DNA of 64,000 bases from an uncultured Pelagibacteraceae bacterium (GTDB lineage Bacteria; Pseudomonadota; Alphaproteobacteria; Pelagibacterales; Pelagibacteraceae), in the NCBI GenBank assembly GCA_902527215.1, contig CABZOF010000003.1:62001-126000 (forward strand), read 5' to 3'. A program made the position numbers and the translations under genes. Each line of letters opens with the position of its first letter. The first letter of the stretch is position 1. Under the pieces are notes generated by a model. It was given only the letters and a program-made list of their open reading frames with translations, did no database searches and was not told where the DNA came from. Positions 1 through 8,997 of the stretch are shown piece after piece.

Positions 1-229
1 CAAATTTTTTGACAGATACATCTCCTAAATTCATTTGATTAAAGCTGTCTCTAATAAGACTAATATTGTTAGTTTTATCTGTAGTTCTTAATTCAATTAA
101 TGTACCACCTTTAAAATCAACACCATAATTTAATCCTTTAAAAATTAAAAATACTAAAGAAACAGCAATAAGAATTAATGATAATACATTAAATTGTCTA
201 TAAAATTTATTGAAAGAAATATTTGTCAT
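1..229 (-). CDS. secF: SecF, protein-export membrane subunit (partial, N-terminus only)
   Basis: SecF pairs with SecD in the SecDF-YajC complex, which uses the proton gradient to help pull exported proteins across the inner membrane. Only the first 76 codons lie in the window; the gene runs off the left edge. The visible part has one N-terminal membrane segment (about residues 15-30) followed by the SecF/SecD signature NYGVDFKGGTLIELR (residues 34-48). The ATG at 229 follows the secD stop codon after one base, so the two are co-transcribed. The product and start are secure; nothing can be said about the missing C-terminal five-helix domain. Confidence 0.93.
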   Translation of the reverse strand, partial: MTNISFNKFYRQFNVLSLILIAVSLVFLIFKGLNYGVDFKGGTLIELRTTDKTNNISLIRDSFNQMNLGDVSVKKF

Positions 230-230
230 T

Positions 231-1784
231 TTATAATAGCTGTTCCTTTTCTTTATTTCTTACCACATAAAAAGAAGTTAATAATCTTGCTATAAAATAA
301 ACTGAGAACAATGTAGTTAATATTCCAACACCTAATGTTACTGAAAAACCTTTTACAGGCCCCGACCCCATAAAAAATAAAATGAATGCTGCAATTAATG
401 TTGTGATATTGGCATCTAAAATAGTTGTTCTTGATTTTGTATATCCAGCATCAAAGGCTATTATAGGATTTTTCTCATTTTTAGTTTCTTCTTTAATACG
501 CTCAAAAATCAGAACATTTGCGTCTACTGCCATACCCACTGTTAAGATAATACCTGCAATTCCAGGTAAAGTTAATGTTGCTTCAAACAAAGTTAAAATA
601 CCAATTAATAAAAAAAGATTTGAAACCAGAGCTAAATTAGCAATTAAACCGAATGTTCTATATTTATAAATCATAAATAGAATAACCAATAAAAAACCAA
701 TAATTAAAGATAAAATACCAGCATCTATTGAATCTTGACCTAAGTCAGGCCCAACCGTTCTTTCTTCAATAATATTTAAAGGCGCAGGTAAGGCTCCTGA
801 TCTTAATAACAACGCTAGATCAGTTGCTGATTGAAATGTGAAACCACCAGAAATTTGTCCAGAACCACTAATTATAGGCTCTCTAATTGTTGGAGCACTA
901 ATTATTTTTCCATCTAGCACTATTGCTAACTGTTTACCAACTCCAGTACTAGTTGCTCTACCAAATTTTTTAGCTCCTACTCTATCTAAACTAAAAGAAA
1001 CTACTGTTTCATTAGTTTCTGTGTTCATTGTTGGTTTTGCATCAATTAAGTTATCACCACTTAAAATTATCCTTTTACCAACTATTGCGTCTCTGGAACC
1101 ATCTTCAAAAGATAATTTTTCAGTTCCGAACGACTCTTCATTATTTTGTGAAATAAACTGAAAAGTAAGATTTGCTGTCTTTCCTAATAGTGATTTAATT
1201 CTGTTAGGGTCATCTAAACCAGGTAATTCAACCAAAATTCTATCATTTCCTCTTTTTAAAATATTGGGCTCATTCGTTCCAACTTCATCTACTCTTCTTC
1301 TTACGATTTCAATAGCTTGATCTAATGAGGAATTTTTTAGTAAAACTAATCCATATCTTGAATATGTTAAATTAAAAAAATTTCCATTTTCTGATACATC
1401 AAACTCGTGTGATTTATATTGTTGATAATATGCATTAATATCACTTTCTTTATCATTTAAGATATTTTTAACATTTTCAAATTCGTTATCTGATGCCTCA
1501 AATAAAATTGTGTTTTCTTTTAATGAAAAATTTTTTAAACTTATTTCTTTTTCTTTAAAATATCTTTTTAGTTCAATTATTTTTGCTTGTAATTTTTGAG
1601 TAATTACTGGCTGATTATCTATTTCAAGAAGTAGATATGAACCTCCTTGTAAATCCAAACCTAAATTAATATTTTTTGAAAAAAATTTATCATCAAATTT
1701 AATAAAATTTGAAAAAGCAAAATAAGAAAAAATAATTGTAAAAATAATTACTGAAATTATTCTTAATTTTGAAAAGTATAACAC
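231..1784 (-). CDS. secD: SecD, protein-export membrane subunit
   Basis: SecD has a large periplasmic part and a six-helix RND-type membrane domain that couples proton flow to late steps of Sec export. The 517-residue product has an N-terminal membrane helix, the GLDLQGGSYLLLEID motif near residue 43, a long periplasmic P1 region, LPAPLNIIEERTVGPDLG before the second helix, and the family motif DANVLIFERIKEE near residue 420. The length is ordinary for alphaproteobacteria. The start codon is GTG; no ATG precedes the conserved N-terminus in frame. It lies 14 bases after yajC and one base before secF, the classic yajC-secD-secF order. Confidence 0.96.
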   Translation of the reverse strand: MLYFSKLRIISVIIFTIIFSYFAFSNFIKFDDKFFSKNINLGLDLQGGSYLLLEIDNQPVITQKLQAKIIELKRYFKEKEISLKNFSLKENTILFEASDNEFENVKNILNDKESDINAYYQQYKSHEFDVSENGNFFNLTYSRYGLVLLKNSSLDQAIEIVRRRVDEVGTNEPNILKRGNDRILVELPGLDDPNRIKSLLGKTANLTFQFISQNNEESFGTEKLSFEDGSRDAIVGKRIILSGDNLIDAKPTMNTETNETVVSFSLDRVGAKKFGRATSTGVGKQLAIVLDGKIISAPTIREPIISGSGQISGGFTFQSATDLALLLRSGALPAPLNIIEERTVGPDLGQDSIDAGILSLIIGFLLVILFMIYKYRTFGLIANLALVSNLFLLIGILTLFEATLTLPGIAGIILTVGMAVDANVLIFERIKEETKNEKNPIIAFDAGYTKSRTTILDANITTLIAAFILFFMGSGPVKGFSVTLGVGILTTLFSVYFIARLLTSFYVVRNKEKEQLL

Positions 1785-1798
1785 TTTTTTTTATTATG

Positions 1799-2083
1799 TT
1801 ATTTTTTTGGTTCGATGGTAGTGACTAAACCTTGAATTCCAGTTGCTCTGACAACTTCGACATTCACATTATCAGAAATTTTTACCTCAACTTTTTCGTT
1901 ATCAATTATTCTTTCAACGGTACCAACTATTCCTCCAGAGGTAATAACTTTGTCTCCTCTTTTAAGTGCTTCCACCATGGCTTTGTGGTCTTTTACTTTT
2001 TTCTGTTGAGGTCTAATTAGAAAAAAATAGAAAATAACAAAAATTAAAACTAATGGTATAAATTGTCCAATTCCAGCATCCAT
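1799..2083 (-). CDS. yajC: YajC, preprotein translocase accessory subunit
   Basis: A small single-pass membrane protein that associates with SecDF. The 94-residue product shows the family pattern: a hydrophobic helix at about residues 6-23 ending in FLIRPQQKK, then a small beta-rich domain containing GDKVITSGGIVGTV. It starts at an ATG 55 bases after the serS stop and leads directly into secD. In many alphaproteobacteria surE, pcm and a peptidase gene separate serS from yajC; here they are adjacent. Confidence 0.95.
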   Translation of the reverse strand: MDAGIGQFIPLVLIFVIFYFFLIRPQQKKVKDHKAMVEALKRGDKVITSGGIVGTVERIIDNEKVEVKISDNVNVEVVRATGIQGLVTTIEPKK

Positions 2084-2138
2084 AACGTATCCTATTAAGT
2101 TAAGGGTATTTATCCTATCTATTATTCAAACTCAACTC

Positions 2139-3398
2139 TTAATTGATAGAAATTTTATCTATATTTGGCATATATGGCTTAAGAACATCAGGTATCAAAA
2201 TAGATCCATCTTCAGTTTGATAATTTTCCATAATAGCAATCATAGTTCTACCAACCGCTAATCCACTACCATTAAGTGTACCAACAAATTCTTTTGAATT
2301 GTTTTGTCCTTTGTATCTAGCTTTCATTCTCCTTGCTTGGAATGAACCACAAGATGAACAGCTAGAAATCTCTCTATACTTATTTTCAGATGGAAGCCAA
2401 ACTTCAATGTCATAAGTTTTTTCTGCACTAAAACCCATATCACCAGTACATAAAACAATTTTTCTATAAGGAAGTTTTAACGCATCCAATATCATTGTAG
2501 CAGAGTTAGACATCCTTTCTAACTCCTCTAAACATTTATCGTTTTCTACAATACTTACAAGTTCCACTTTATAAAACTGGTGCTGTCTAATCATGCCTTT
2601 GGTATCTTTACCATAACTACCCGCCTCTTTTCTAAAACATGGTGTTGCCGCAACTACTCTTATAGGTAATTCTTTCTTATCCAAAATTCGATTTTTTACA
2701 ATATTTGTCAAAATTACTTCAGCTGTTGGTATTAAAAACTTTCTTTCTTCACTTTCATCAAGTTTGATTTCAAACTGATCATTTTCAAATTTTGGTAATT
2801 GTCCAGTGCCAAACATTGTTTCAGCAGTTGCAATTAATGGAGGCGATATTTCTGTATAACCATTTTTTTGCGTATGTGTATCAATCATAAAATTTGATAT
2901 TGCTCTTTCTAATTGAGCTAATTCTTTTTTAACAAATACAAATCTAGAACCAGTTGTTTTTGTTGCTAGGTCAAAATCAAGCATATTTAATTTATCTCCT
3001 AATTCATAATGAGATTTAGGTTTAAAATTAAAATCTATTATTTCACCCTTTTTTTCAATTTCTTTATTAGAATTTTCATCTTGTCCTATTGGGACATCAC
3101 TTAATGGGATATTCGGTATAGAAGATAAAATATCAGTAATCTGCCTTTGTAATTTTATTTGATTTTTGTTAATTTCCTCAATTTTTAACGAGAGTTCTTT
3201 TGATTTTTCAAATAAACTTTGGTCTTTGGATTTTGAAATAGTCTTTTTTTCCATTTCAGATTTTTCTTTTTCTTGAATAAGCTTTCTGTTTTCCTCATCT
3301 AAACTTATTATGTTATCAAGGCTTATATCAATGTTTCGATTTTTAAGTTTTTCCTTAAAGTTTTCAAAGTCATTTCTGATATCTTTAATATTGTGCAT
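2139..3398 (-). CDS. serS: Seryl-tRNA synthetase
   Basis: A class II aminoacyl-tRNA synthetase that charges tRNA-Ser. The N-terminus forms the long antiparallel coiled coil that grips the tRNA extra arm (about residues 25-105, Lys/Glu rich). The catalytic core has motif 2, FRKEAGSYGKDTKGMIRQHQ, and a motif 3 region, GSGLAVGRTMIAIMEN. The reading frame is open to 3422, but MHNIKDIRNDF at 3398 matches the usual serS N-terminus, so I chose that start (419 residues). It overlaps the 3' end of tatC by 14 bases, which implies translational coupling. Confidence 0.95.
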   Translation of the reverse strand: MHNIKDIRNDFENFKEKLKNRNIDISLDNIISLDEENRKLIQEKEKSEMEKKTISKSKDQSLFEKSKELSLKIEEINKNQIKLQRQITDILSSIPNIPLSDVPIGQDENSNKEIEKKGEIIDFNFKPKSHYELGDKLNMLDFDLATKTTGSRFVFVKKELAQLERAISNFMIDTHTQKNGYTEISPPLIATAETMFGTGQLPKFENDQFEIKLDESEERKFLIPTAEVILTNIVKNRILDKKELPIRVVAATPCFRKEAGSYGKDTKGMIRQHQFYKVELVSIVENDKCLEELERMSNSATMILDALKLPYRKIVLCTGDMGFSAEKTYDIEVWLPSENKYREISSCSSCGSFQARRMKARYKGQNNSKEFVGTLNGSGLAVGRTMIAIMENYQTEDGSILIPDVLKPYMPNIDKISIN

Positions 3399-4155
3399 TT
3401 TTTTCTGCCGCTTTCTTTTCAATTATTCCTACTGATATTATTGATAATTCATATAAAATTAATAAGGGTATACCTAATCCAATTTGTGTGATTGGATCTG
3501 GTGGCGTTAAAATAGCTGCTGCTGCGAATATAATTACAACAACGTATTTTCTTCTCTCTTTAAGAAATGTAGAATTCACAACTCCAATTCTAGCTAATAA
3601 ACTTAATACTACTGGTAATTGAAAACTTAATCCAAATGCAAAAATAAGCTTCATTACTAATGATAAATACTCGTTTACTTTAGCTTCTAGTTGAATTGGT
3701 AAATTTGTGGCTGCCCCTAAACTCTCGAAGGATAAAAAGAACTTTATAGCTAAAGGCATTATTAGATAATAAACCAACAATCCTCCAAGCAAGAATAGGA
3801 TTGGAGTCACCACTAAGTAAGGCATTATAGCTTTCTTTTCATGATTATACAGTCCAGGTGCTATAAATTTCCAAATTTGGATTAGTATAAATGGGCTTGT
3901 GATAAAAAAAGCAGCAAAAAAAGAAACCTTTAAGTATGTTAGAAATGTTTCTTGAAGAGCAGTAAATATTAATCTTCTATTTGTATCGTCATCTTTTACT
4001 GCATTCGCATATGGTTCAACTAAAAATCCATAAATGTACTCAGAAAAATAATAAGAAATTATAAATAAAATAGCTAAAAATATAAATGAATTTATTAATC
4101 TTTTTCTTAATTCAGTTAAATGACTTATGAAACTACCCTCTTTATTTTTACTCAT
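3385..4155 (-). CDS. tatC: TatC, twin-arginine translocase receptor subunit
   Basis: TatC is the six-helix inner-membrane receptor for twin-arginine signal peptides and exports folded proteins. The 256-residue product begins with the typical cytoplasmic SFISHLTELRKRLINS, contains FITSPFILIQIWKFIAPGLY and ILTPPDPITQIGLGIPL near the last helices, and shows six hydrophobic stretches. It overlaps the end of tatB by 8 bases and the start of serS by 14. The tatA-tatB-tatC order within an scpAB...serS operon is typical of alphaproteobacteria. Confidence 0.96.
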   Translation of the reverse strand: MSKNKEGSFISHLTELRKRLINSFIFLAILFIISYYFSEYIYGFLVEPYANAVKDDDTNRRLIFTALQETFLTYLKVSFFAAFFITSPFILIQIWKFIAPGLYNHEKKAIMPYLVVTPILFLLGGLLVYYLIMPLAIKFFLSFESLGAATNLPIQLEAKVNEYLSLVMKLIFAFGLSFQLPVVLSLLARIGVVNSTFLKERRKYVVVIIFAAAAILTPPDPITQIGLGIPLLILYELSIISVGIIEKKAAEKNAQY

Positions 4156-4381
4156 CTTTTTTTTTCTCTTGATTTTCTGACTTAGGTTTTTCGTCTAAAT
4201 CAGTATTTAAAGTTTCATTTGTTAAATCACCAACTTGTCCTTGCACATCACGAACATATCTCTTTGCTGTACCGATCCATGAACCGATTTTTTTTAACAT
4301 GTAAGGAAAATCTTTAGGACCTACGACTATAATTGCTATTGAGACTATGATTAGTATTTCTAGCCAGCCAATTGACGGCAT
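4148..4381 (-). CDS. tatB: TatB, twin-arginine translocase subunit
   Basis: TatB works with TatC in recognising twin-arginine substrates. The 77-residue product has one N-terminal membrane helix (about residues 6-21), the VGPKDFP hinge and an amphipathic helix (MLKKIGSWIGTAKRYVRDVQ), then a short Lys/Glu-rich tail. It is short for TatB, whose tail is often longer, but the P-S-I-G-W-L-E-I start separates it from TatA. The gene lies 3 bases after tatA. Confidence 0.92.
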   Translation of the reverse strand: MPSIGWLEILIIVSIAIIVVGPKDFPYMLKKIGSWIGTAKRYVRDVQGQVGDLTNETLNTDLDEKPKSENQEKKKDE

Positions 4382-4384
4382 TTG

Positions 4385-4582
4385 TTATTCTTTTTTATTA
4401 GAGTCTTGATTTTCTGAAATATTTTTAGTTTGGTCTTCGTCATTAACATCTGTAGCCATTCCTTTTTTGAAACTTTTGATCCCTTTAGCTACATCACCCA
4501 TTAGGCTAGAGATTTTTCCTCTACCAAAAAGTAATACTACTAAAATTACTACAATTGCTATTTGCCAAAATCCTATACTCAT
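4385..4582 (-). CDS. tatA: TatA, twin-arginine translocase pore-forming subunit
   Basis: TatA oligomers form the Tat conduit. The 65-residue product has the standard layout: [19 protein letters not shown] membrane helix, the FGRGKIS hinge, an amphipathic helix ([16 protein letters not shown]) and an acidic tail. It is first of the tat genes, 43 bases downstream of scpB. Confidence 0.95.
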   Translation of the reverse strand: MSIGFWQIAIVVILVVLLFGRGKISSLMGDVAKGIKSFKKGMATDVNDEDQTKNISENQDSNKKE

Positions 4583-4625
4583 AAATTATTTATAACCTTA
4601 TTATTGATTTATTAAAAGTGATTTT

Positions 4626-5315
4626 TTAAGTTTCGTCAGATTTAAGGGTACTACTCAACATTTCATCAATATCAGAATAAATATTTTCCTTTTTATCAAC
4701 TTGTTTTTCTTTAAAAAATTTGCCTGTTCCAAATATTGAAGAGTCTACACTTGATGTATCAATTAGGCCTGCCGAACCTAATTCATTAACTGTTGGCAAA
4801 TCAGATAATTTTTGTAGATTAAAATGACTTAAAAATTCATCTGTAGTCCCATATTGTATTGGTTTGCCTGGAACATTTTTTCTACCTTCATGTTTAACCC
4901 AATTTAACTCCATTAGAATTTCCAAGGTATTAGTTCCAAAAGCTACACCTCTTATCTCCTCAATTTCAGACCTTGTAACAGGTTGATGATAGACAATAAT
5001 AGCAAGAGTTTCGATTGCAGCTCTAGATAATTTTTTTTCAACAGTTTTTTGTTCTGACATTAAAGAGGATAAATTAACTGCAGTTCTAAATGACCATTTA
5101 TTAGATATACAAATCAAATTAATACCTCTATTTGAATAAAAATCTCTTAACTTTTTCAGTGATTGCTGAATATCTGTTTGTTTAGATAATTTTGACTCTA
5201 TTGTTTCAACTGAAAGAGGTTCAGCAGCAGCGAATACAATAGCCTCAATCTCTCTTTCTACATCGGTGAGTTTAGTTGGAAAACTTACAATATTATTTTT
5301 TTTAATTTTTTTCAT
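4626..5315 (-). CDS. scpB: ScpB, segregation and condensation protein B
   Basis: ScpB is the winged-helix partner of ScpA in the SMC-ScpAB condensin that organises and segregates the chromosome. The 229-residue protein contains the family sequence EIEAIVFAAAEPLS near the N-terminus and IETLAIIVYHQPVTRSEIEE followed by RGV in the second winged helix. The C-terminal 45 residues are low complexity. Its ATG shares one base with the scpA stop codon, so the two subunits are translationally coupled. Confidence 0.94.
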   Translation of the reverse strand: MKKIKKNNIVSFPTKLTDVEREIEAIVFAAAEPLSVETIESKLSKQTDIQQSLKKLRDFYSNRGINLICISNKWSFRTAVNLSSLMSEQKTVEKKLSRAAIETLAIIVYHQPVTRSEIEEIRGVAFGTNTLEILMELNWVKHEGRKNVPGKPIQYGTTDEFLSHFNLQKLSDLPTVNELGSAGLIDTSSVDSSIFGTGKFFKEKQVDKKENIYSDIDEMLSSTLKSDET

Positions 5316-6049
5316 TAATTTTCCTTAACATAGATATCATCGAATAAATCTTTTTGTTTTAAAGATATATTTCCTTCTTTTACCAATTCTAAAGAGCCAG
5401 CAAAAATTCCTGCTCTACCTGTTCTTTTTAAATTAGGAGACTTGTTAAATCCAGAAGGAACCAACTCAGACAAATTTTTCCAATCATTGAGCGTGCCAAA
5501 GAACTCTTTTATTCTTTTAATAGCATCTTCAGTAGTAAAAACAGGAAGTTTAGGTATGTTCATAGTATGAAAATCTTTAGTCATAACTATCCCTGAGTAA
5601 GCCTTTAATAATTCAAATAATGTTAAAGAAACTTTTTTGTCGTATATCGACTTTACACCACTTTTAGAGCCACGCATAAAAACATCTCTACCTAATCTTT
5701 TTCTATCTAACATTTGAGACGATAATAATCTAATTAATTCTAATTTTTTTAATTGTAATTTAAGTTTCTCAGCAACTTCAAAAGCTTTGAACTCCTCCTC
5801 ATCTGTTTCAGGAAGTAATAATTTTGATTTCAAATAAGTAAGCCAAGTTGCCATTAACAAATATTCAGAAGCTATTTCTAAATTTATATTTTCTTTTTCT
5901 GTTAGATATTGATGAAATTGATCAGCAAGTTTTGTAATAGAAATTTCTTCTAAATCAACTTTTTGCGATTTAGCAAGATCGAGCAATATTTCAAGGGAAC
6001 CACTGAAATTGTTTAAATTTACATTAAAGTCTAAAGAATCATCGGACAT
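5315..6049 (-). CDS. scpA: ScpA, segregation and condensation protein A (kleisin)
   Basis: ScpA is the kleisin subunit that bridges the SMC heads. The 244-residue product has the N-terminal kleisin motif FSGSLEILLDLAKSQKVDLE followed by ISITKLADQF, and EYLLMATWLTYLKSKLLLPE near residue 85, both diagnostic. The C-terminal winged helix is present (RIKEFFGTLNDWKNLSELVP). It sits 11 bases after nagZ and is coupled to scpB. Confidence 0.94.
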   Translation of the reverse strand: MSDDSLDFNVNLNNFSGSLEILLDLAKSQKVDLEEISITKLADQFHQYLTEKENINLEIASEYLLMATWLTYLKSKLLLPETDEEEFKAFEVAEKLKLQLKKLELIRLLSSQMLDRKRLGRDVFMRGSKSGVKSIYDKKVSLTLFELLKAYSGIVMTKDFHTMNIPKLPVFTTEDAIKRIKEFFGTLNDWKNLSELVPSGFNKSPNLKRTGRAGIFAGSLELVKEGNISLKQKDLFDDIYVKEN

Positions 6050-6060
6050 TTTAAATTACT

Positions 6061-7014
6061 CTAACCTATAATTTTTATTAATTGTGATGTTTTTTTTGTT
6101 ACGAATTTGTCTAATTTTGGTGAATTTTGTGCGACTGTAACCATTTCACTTAAATTTCCATTGCAATGTAAGGCTAAATTGCATCCGGCTAAAAAAGATT
6201 TTTTTACTCTAACATCAAGTTTATCTTTTAAAGCTTTCATTGAAAGATCGTCTGTTAAAATTAGATTTTTAAATTTTATTTTATTTCTTATTAAATTAAT
6301 AATTTTTTTTGAATGGGTAACATTATTTTGTGGATCAATTTTATGAAATAGTAAATGGCCTGTCATTGCGATCAATGCTTTCTTATTTCTAAAAGTATAA
6401 AAATCATTTTTTAATAAATAATCCTCATTTTTGGTTATTTTGGGAAGATTTTTATGACTATCGACTTTAGCTAAACCATGCCCTGGTATGTGTTTCATCA
6501 CTGTTGCAACACCGTTTTTATGAAAATGATTGATACAAATATCTCCCATTGTTGATACTATTTTTTTGTTACTTGAAAATGATCTGTCATCAACAATCTT
6601 ATGAAAATTTTTTCTTTTAAGGTCCAGAACAGGAACAGTATTAATATTTATACCTAATAATTTTAATAGGTATGAAATTTGTTTAACATAGACATTATAA
6701 TATATATTAAATTTTTTTTTATCTTTATTAAATAATTTACCAAAATATTCTGCTGAAAAAATAGAATTATCAATAAATTTTCTTAATCTACTAACTCTAC
6801 CACCCTCCTCATCTATCAAAATAGGATAATTTTTATTTTTAAAAATTTTTTTAATGGAATTTATTAATTCTTGAGTTTGATTTATAGAATTTATATTTCT
6901 AGAAAATAAAATAATTCCCCATGGTTTATATTTTTTTAAAAAACTTATTTCCTTTTGGGTAAGATGCTTACCTTTTATTCCACATATAAAAGATCTATGG
7001 GACTTATTTGTCAT
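6061..7014 (-). CDS. nagZ: NagZ-type beta-N-acetylhexosaminidase (GH3)
   Basis: Cytoplasmic glycoside hydrolase family 3 enzyme that removes N-acetylglucosamine from imported anhydro-muropeptides in cell-wall recycling. The 317-residue product has the GH3 hallmark KHIPGHGLAKVDSHKNLP (catalytic Asp/His loop), an ILIDEEGGRVSRL substrate loop and LTDDLSMKAL carrying the likely nucleophile Asp. It is highly Lys/Asn rich, in keeping with the local base composition. It overlaps the preceding small gene by 11 bases and lies 11 bases before scpA, its usual alphaproteobacterial neighbour. Confidence 0.92.
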   Translation of the reverse strand: MTNKSHRSFICGIKGKHLTQKEISFLKKYKPWGIILFSRNINSINQTQELINSIKKIFKNKNYPILIDEEGGRVSRLRKFIDNSIFSAEYFGKLFNKDKKKFNIYYNVYVKQISYLLKLLGININTVPVLDLKRKNFHKIVDDRSFSSNKKIVSTMGDICINHFHKNGVATVMKHIPGHGLAKVDSHKNLPKITKNEDYLLKNDFYTFRNKKALIAMTGHLLFHKIDPQNNVTHSKKIINLIRNKIKFKNLILTDDLSMKALKDKLDVRVKKSFLAGCNLALHCNGNLSEMVTVAQNSPKLDKFVTKKTSQLIKIIG

Positions 7015-7267
7015 TATAAAGAAGTTCCCAAAAAGAATATTTATTTTTTTTCTTATTATTTTTAAATTCTACATATTCAATAATATTTTCTGTATCATTT
7101 TCTAATAACATAAGATCTTTTTCTATATTATTAATTTTTTCATCAATTGAAGAAAGTGATCTGTAAGATTTCTTAATATTTTCATCAGAAAAATAATATC
7201 TGGCAGTAAAAAAAATAAAGAAGAAAATTATCATAAGAAAAAAAAGATACTTTAGTTCTTTAATCAT
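7004..7267 (-). CDS. Small single-pass membrane protein at the usual SPOR-gene position
   Basis: Unknown function. The 87-residue product has one very hydrophobic helix (about residues 8-25, Phe/Ile rich) and a short polar, possibly coiled-coil tail (ISSIDEKINNIEKDLMLLEN-like, about residues 39-58). In many alphaproteobacteria the gene between argS and nagZ encodes a membrane-anchored SPOR-domain protein that binds septal peptidoglycan. Here the anchor is present but the SPOR domain is not. It may be a shortened remnant or an unrelated replacement. Its start overlaps the argS stop by one base and its end overlaps nagZ by 11 bases, which supports real translation. Confidence 0.72.
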   Translation of the reverse strand: MIKELKYLFFLMIIFFFIFFTARYYFSDENIKKSYRSLSSIDEKINNIEKDLMLLENDTENIIEYVEFKNNKKKNKYSFWELLYNDK

Positions 7268-8997
7268 TACATTTTTTCAGGGGTGTCTACTCCCAAAATA
7301 TTCATACCTGTTTTCAAAGTATTGGCTATAGATTTTAGGAAAACTAATTTTTCTATTTGAATTGTATTATCTTGATCGATAAATCTTTTAGAGAGATCTT
7401 CCTTGCCCATATTCCAATAAGAATGGAATTCAGAAGCTAAATCATATAGATAAACTGAAATTCTATGTGGTTCTAATTTTTCTGAAGAAACTTCAACACA
7501 TTTAGGCCATTCACTAATTTTTTTAAATAGCTTTACTTCTTCATTGCCAAAGTTAAAATCTGAATTTTTTATCTCAAGATTATTATTTATATCATTTTGG
7601 GTATTTCTAAACACAGACGAAATTCTAGCATATGCATACTGAACATAATAAATTGGGTTTTCTTTCGATTTTTCTTTTACTTTGTCAAAATCAAAATCAA
7701 TCTCTGCATCACTACTTCTGCTTAACATAATAAACCTTGTTGCATCCTTGCCAACTTCATTAATAAGGTCCTCTATAGTGATATAATCACCTTTTCTTTT
7801 AGACATTTTAAAAGGTTTTTTATCCTTAATGAGTTTTACTAACTGACTTACTTTGCAAATTAACTTATTTTTTTCACCTGACAACGCTTCAACTACAGAA
7901 GTTATTCTTTTAATATAACCAGCGTGATCAGCACCAAGAATATTTATAAGAATATTAAAATTTCTTTTTAATTTTGTATTATGATAAGCAACATCACTTG
8001 CAAAATATGTCCAAGATTTATCTTCTTTTTGAAGTGCTCTATCTTTATCATCACCAAAATCTGTAGATTTAAACAATAATTGTTCTCTTTCTACCCAATT
8101 CTCTTTGCTTTCTCCCTCAGGTGCTTTAATTTTTCCCTCATAAATATATTTTTTATCTTTTAAATTTTTAATTACTTCATCAACTTCATTGTTATTTATT
8201 ATATCAGTTTCACTTGCAAAATTATCATGCTTTATACCAAGATTTTCCAAATTGATTTTTATTAATTTTAAAGATTCTTCTATTGAAAGTTTTTTTAGTT
8301 TTTCTGAAACTGACTCAAAATTTTTGAAATCTAAATCTTTGTTTTTTGAAATTATTTTTTTTGCTATATCTATAAGATAGTCTCCAGGATATAATTCATT
8401 ATCTTCTATCGGGAAAGTTTCATCGTAAAGAATTTCTTTTATTCTTAAATAAACAGATCTTGTAAAATGAGAAATTTGATTTCCATAATCATTGACATAA
8501 TATTCTTTAGTAACTTTATGACCGTTAAAGGATAAAAGATTAGATATTACATCTCCAAGTATAGCGCCTCTTGAGTGGCCTACGTGTAAAGGTCCAGTTG
8601 GATTTGCAGATACAAATTCTACTAAAAAACTATTTTTTCTTCCACTCGTGCTACTTCCATATGATGAATTATTTAAGACATCTAGTATGAAGCCATTCCA
8701 AAATTCATTTTTAAATTTAAGATTAATAAAACCTGGTTTTTCAATGCTAATTTCGTCGATATTGTTATCACTATCTTTTATTAGGTCAGCTATCTGCTTA
8801 GCAAGTTCTAGCGGAGATTTTTTATTAATTTTGGATAAAATCATTGCAACATTTGTGGAAATATCTCCAGTAAATTTTGCAGGTGGAATATCAACATTGA
8901 TACCTGATAAATTATCTGGCAACTCTAACAAATTATTTTTGTGGGCAGATTTAATAATTTTTTCTATCTTTAATAAATAATTTTCAAATATATTCAT
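7267..8997 (-). CDS. argS: Arginyl-tRNA synthetase
   Basis: Class I synthetase that charges tRNA-Arg. The 576-residue protein has the N-terminal additional domain, the HIGH-like motif SANPTGPLHVGHSRGA near residue 130, the KMSKS-like KPFKMSKRKGDYITIEDL, and a C-terminal anticodon-binding DALR domain ending in LKTGMNILGVDTPEKM. Length is normal. Its ATG overlaps the dgt stop (ATGA), so the two are coupled. Confidence 0.96.
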   Translation of the reverse strand: MNIFENYLLKIEKIIKSAHKNNLLELPDNLSGINVDIPPAKFTGDISTNVAMILSKINKKSPLELAKQIADLIKDSDNNIDEISIEKPGFINLKFKNEFWNGFILDVLNNSSYGSSTSGRKNSFLVEFVSANPTGPLHVGHSRGAILGDVISNLLSFNGHKVTKEYYVNDYGNQISHFTRSVYLRIKEILYDETFPIEDNELYPGDYLIDIAKKIISKNKDLDFKNFESVSEKLKKLSIEESLKLIKINLENLGIKHDNFASETDIINNNEVDEVIKNLKDKKYIYEGKIKAPEGESKENWVEREQLLFKSTDFGDDKDRALQKEDKSWTYFASDVAYHNTKLKRNFNILINILGADHAGYIKRITSVVEALSGEKNKLICKVSQLVKLIKDKKPFKMSKRKGDYITIEDLINEVGKDATRFIMLSRSSDAEIDFDFDKVKEKSKENPIYYVQYAYARISSVFRNTQNDINNNLEIKNSDFNFGNEEVKLFKKISEWPKCVEVSSEKLEPHRISVYLYDLASEFHSYWNMGKEDLSKRFIDQDNTIQIEKLVFLKSIANTLKTGMNILGVDTPEKM

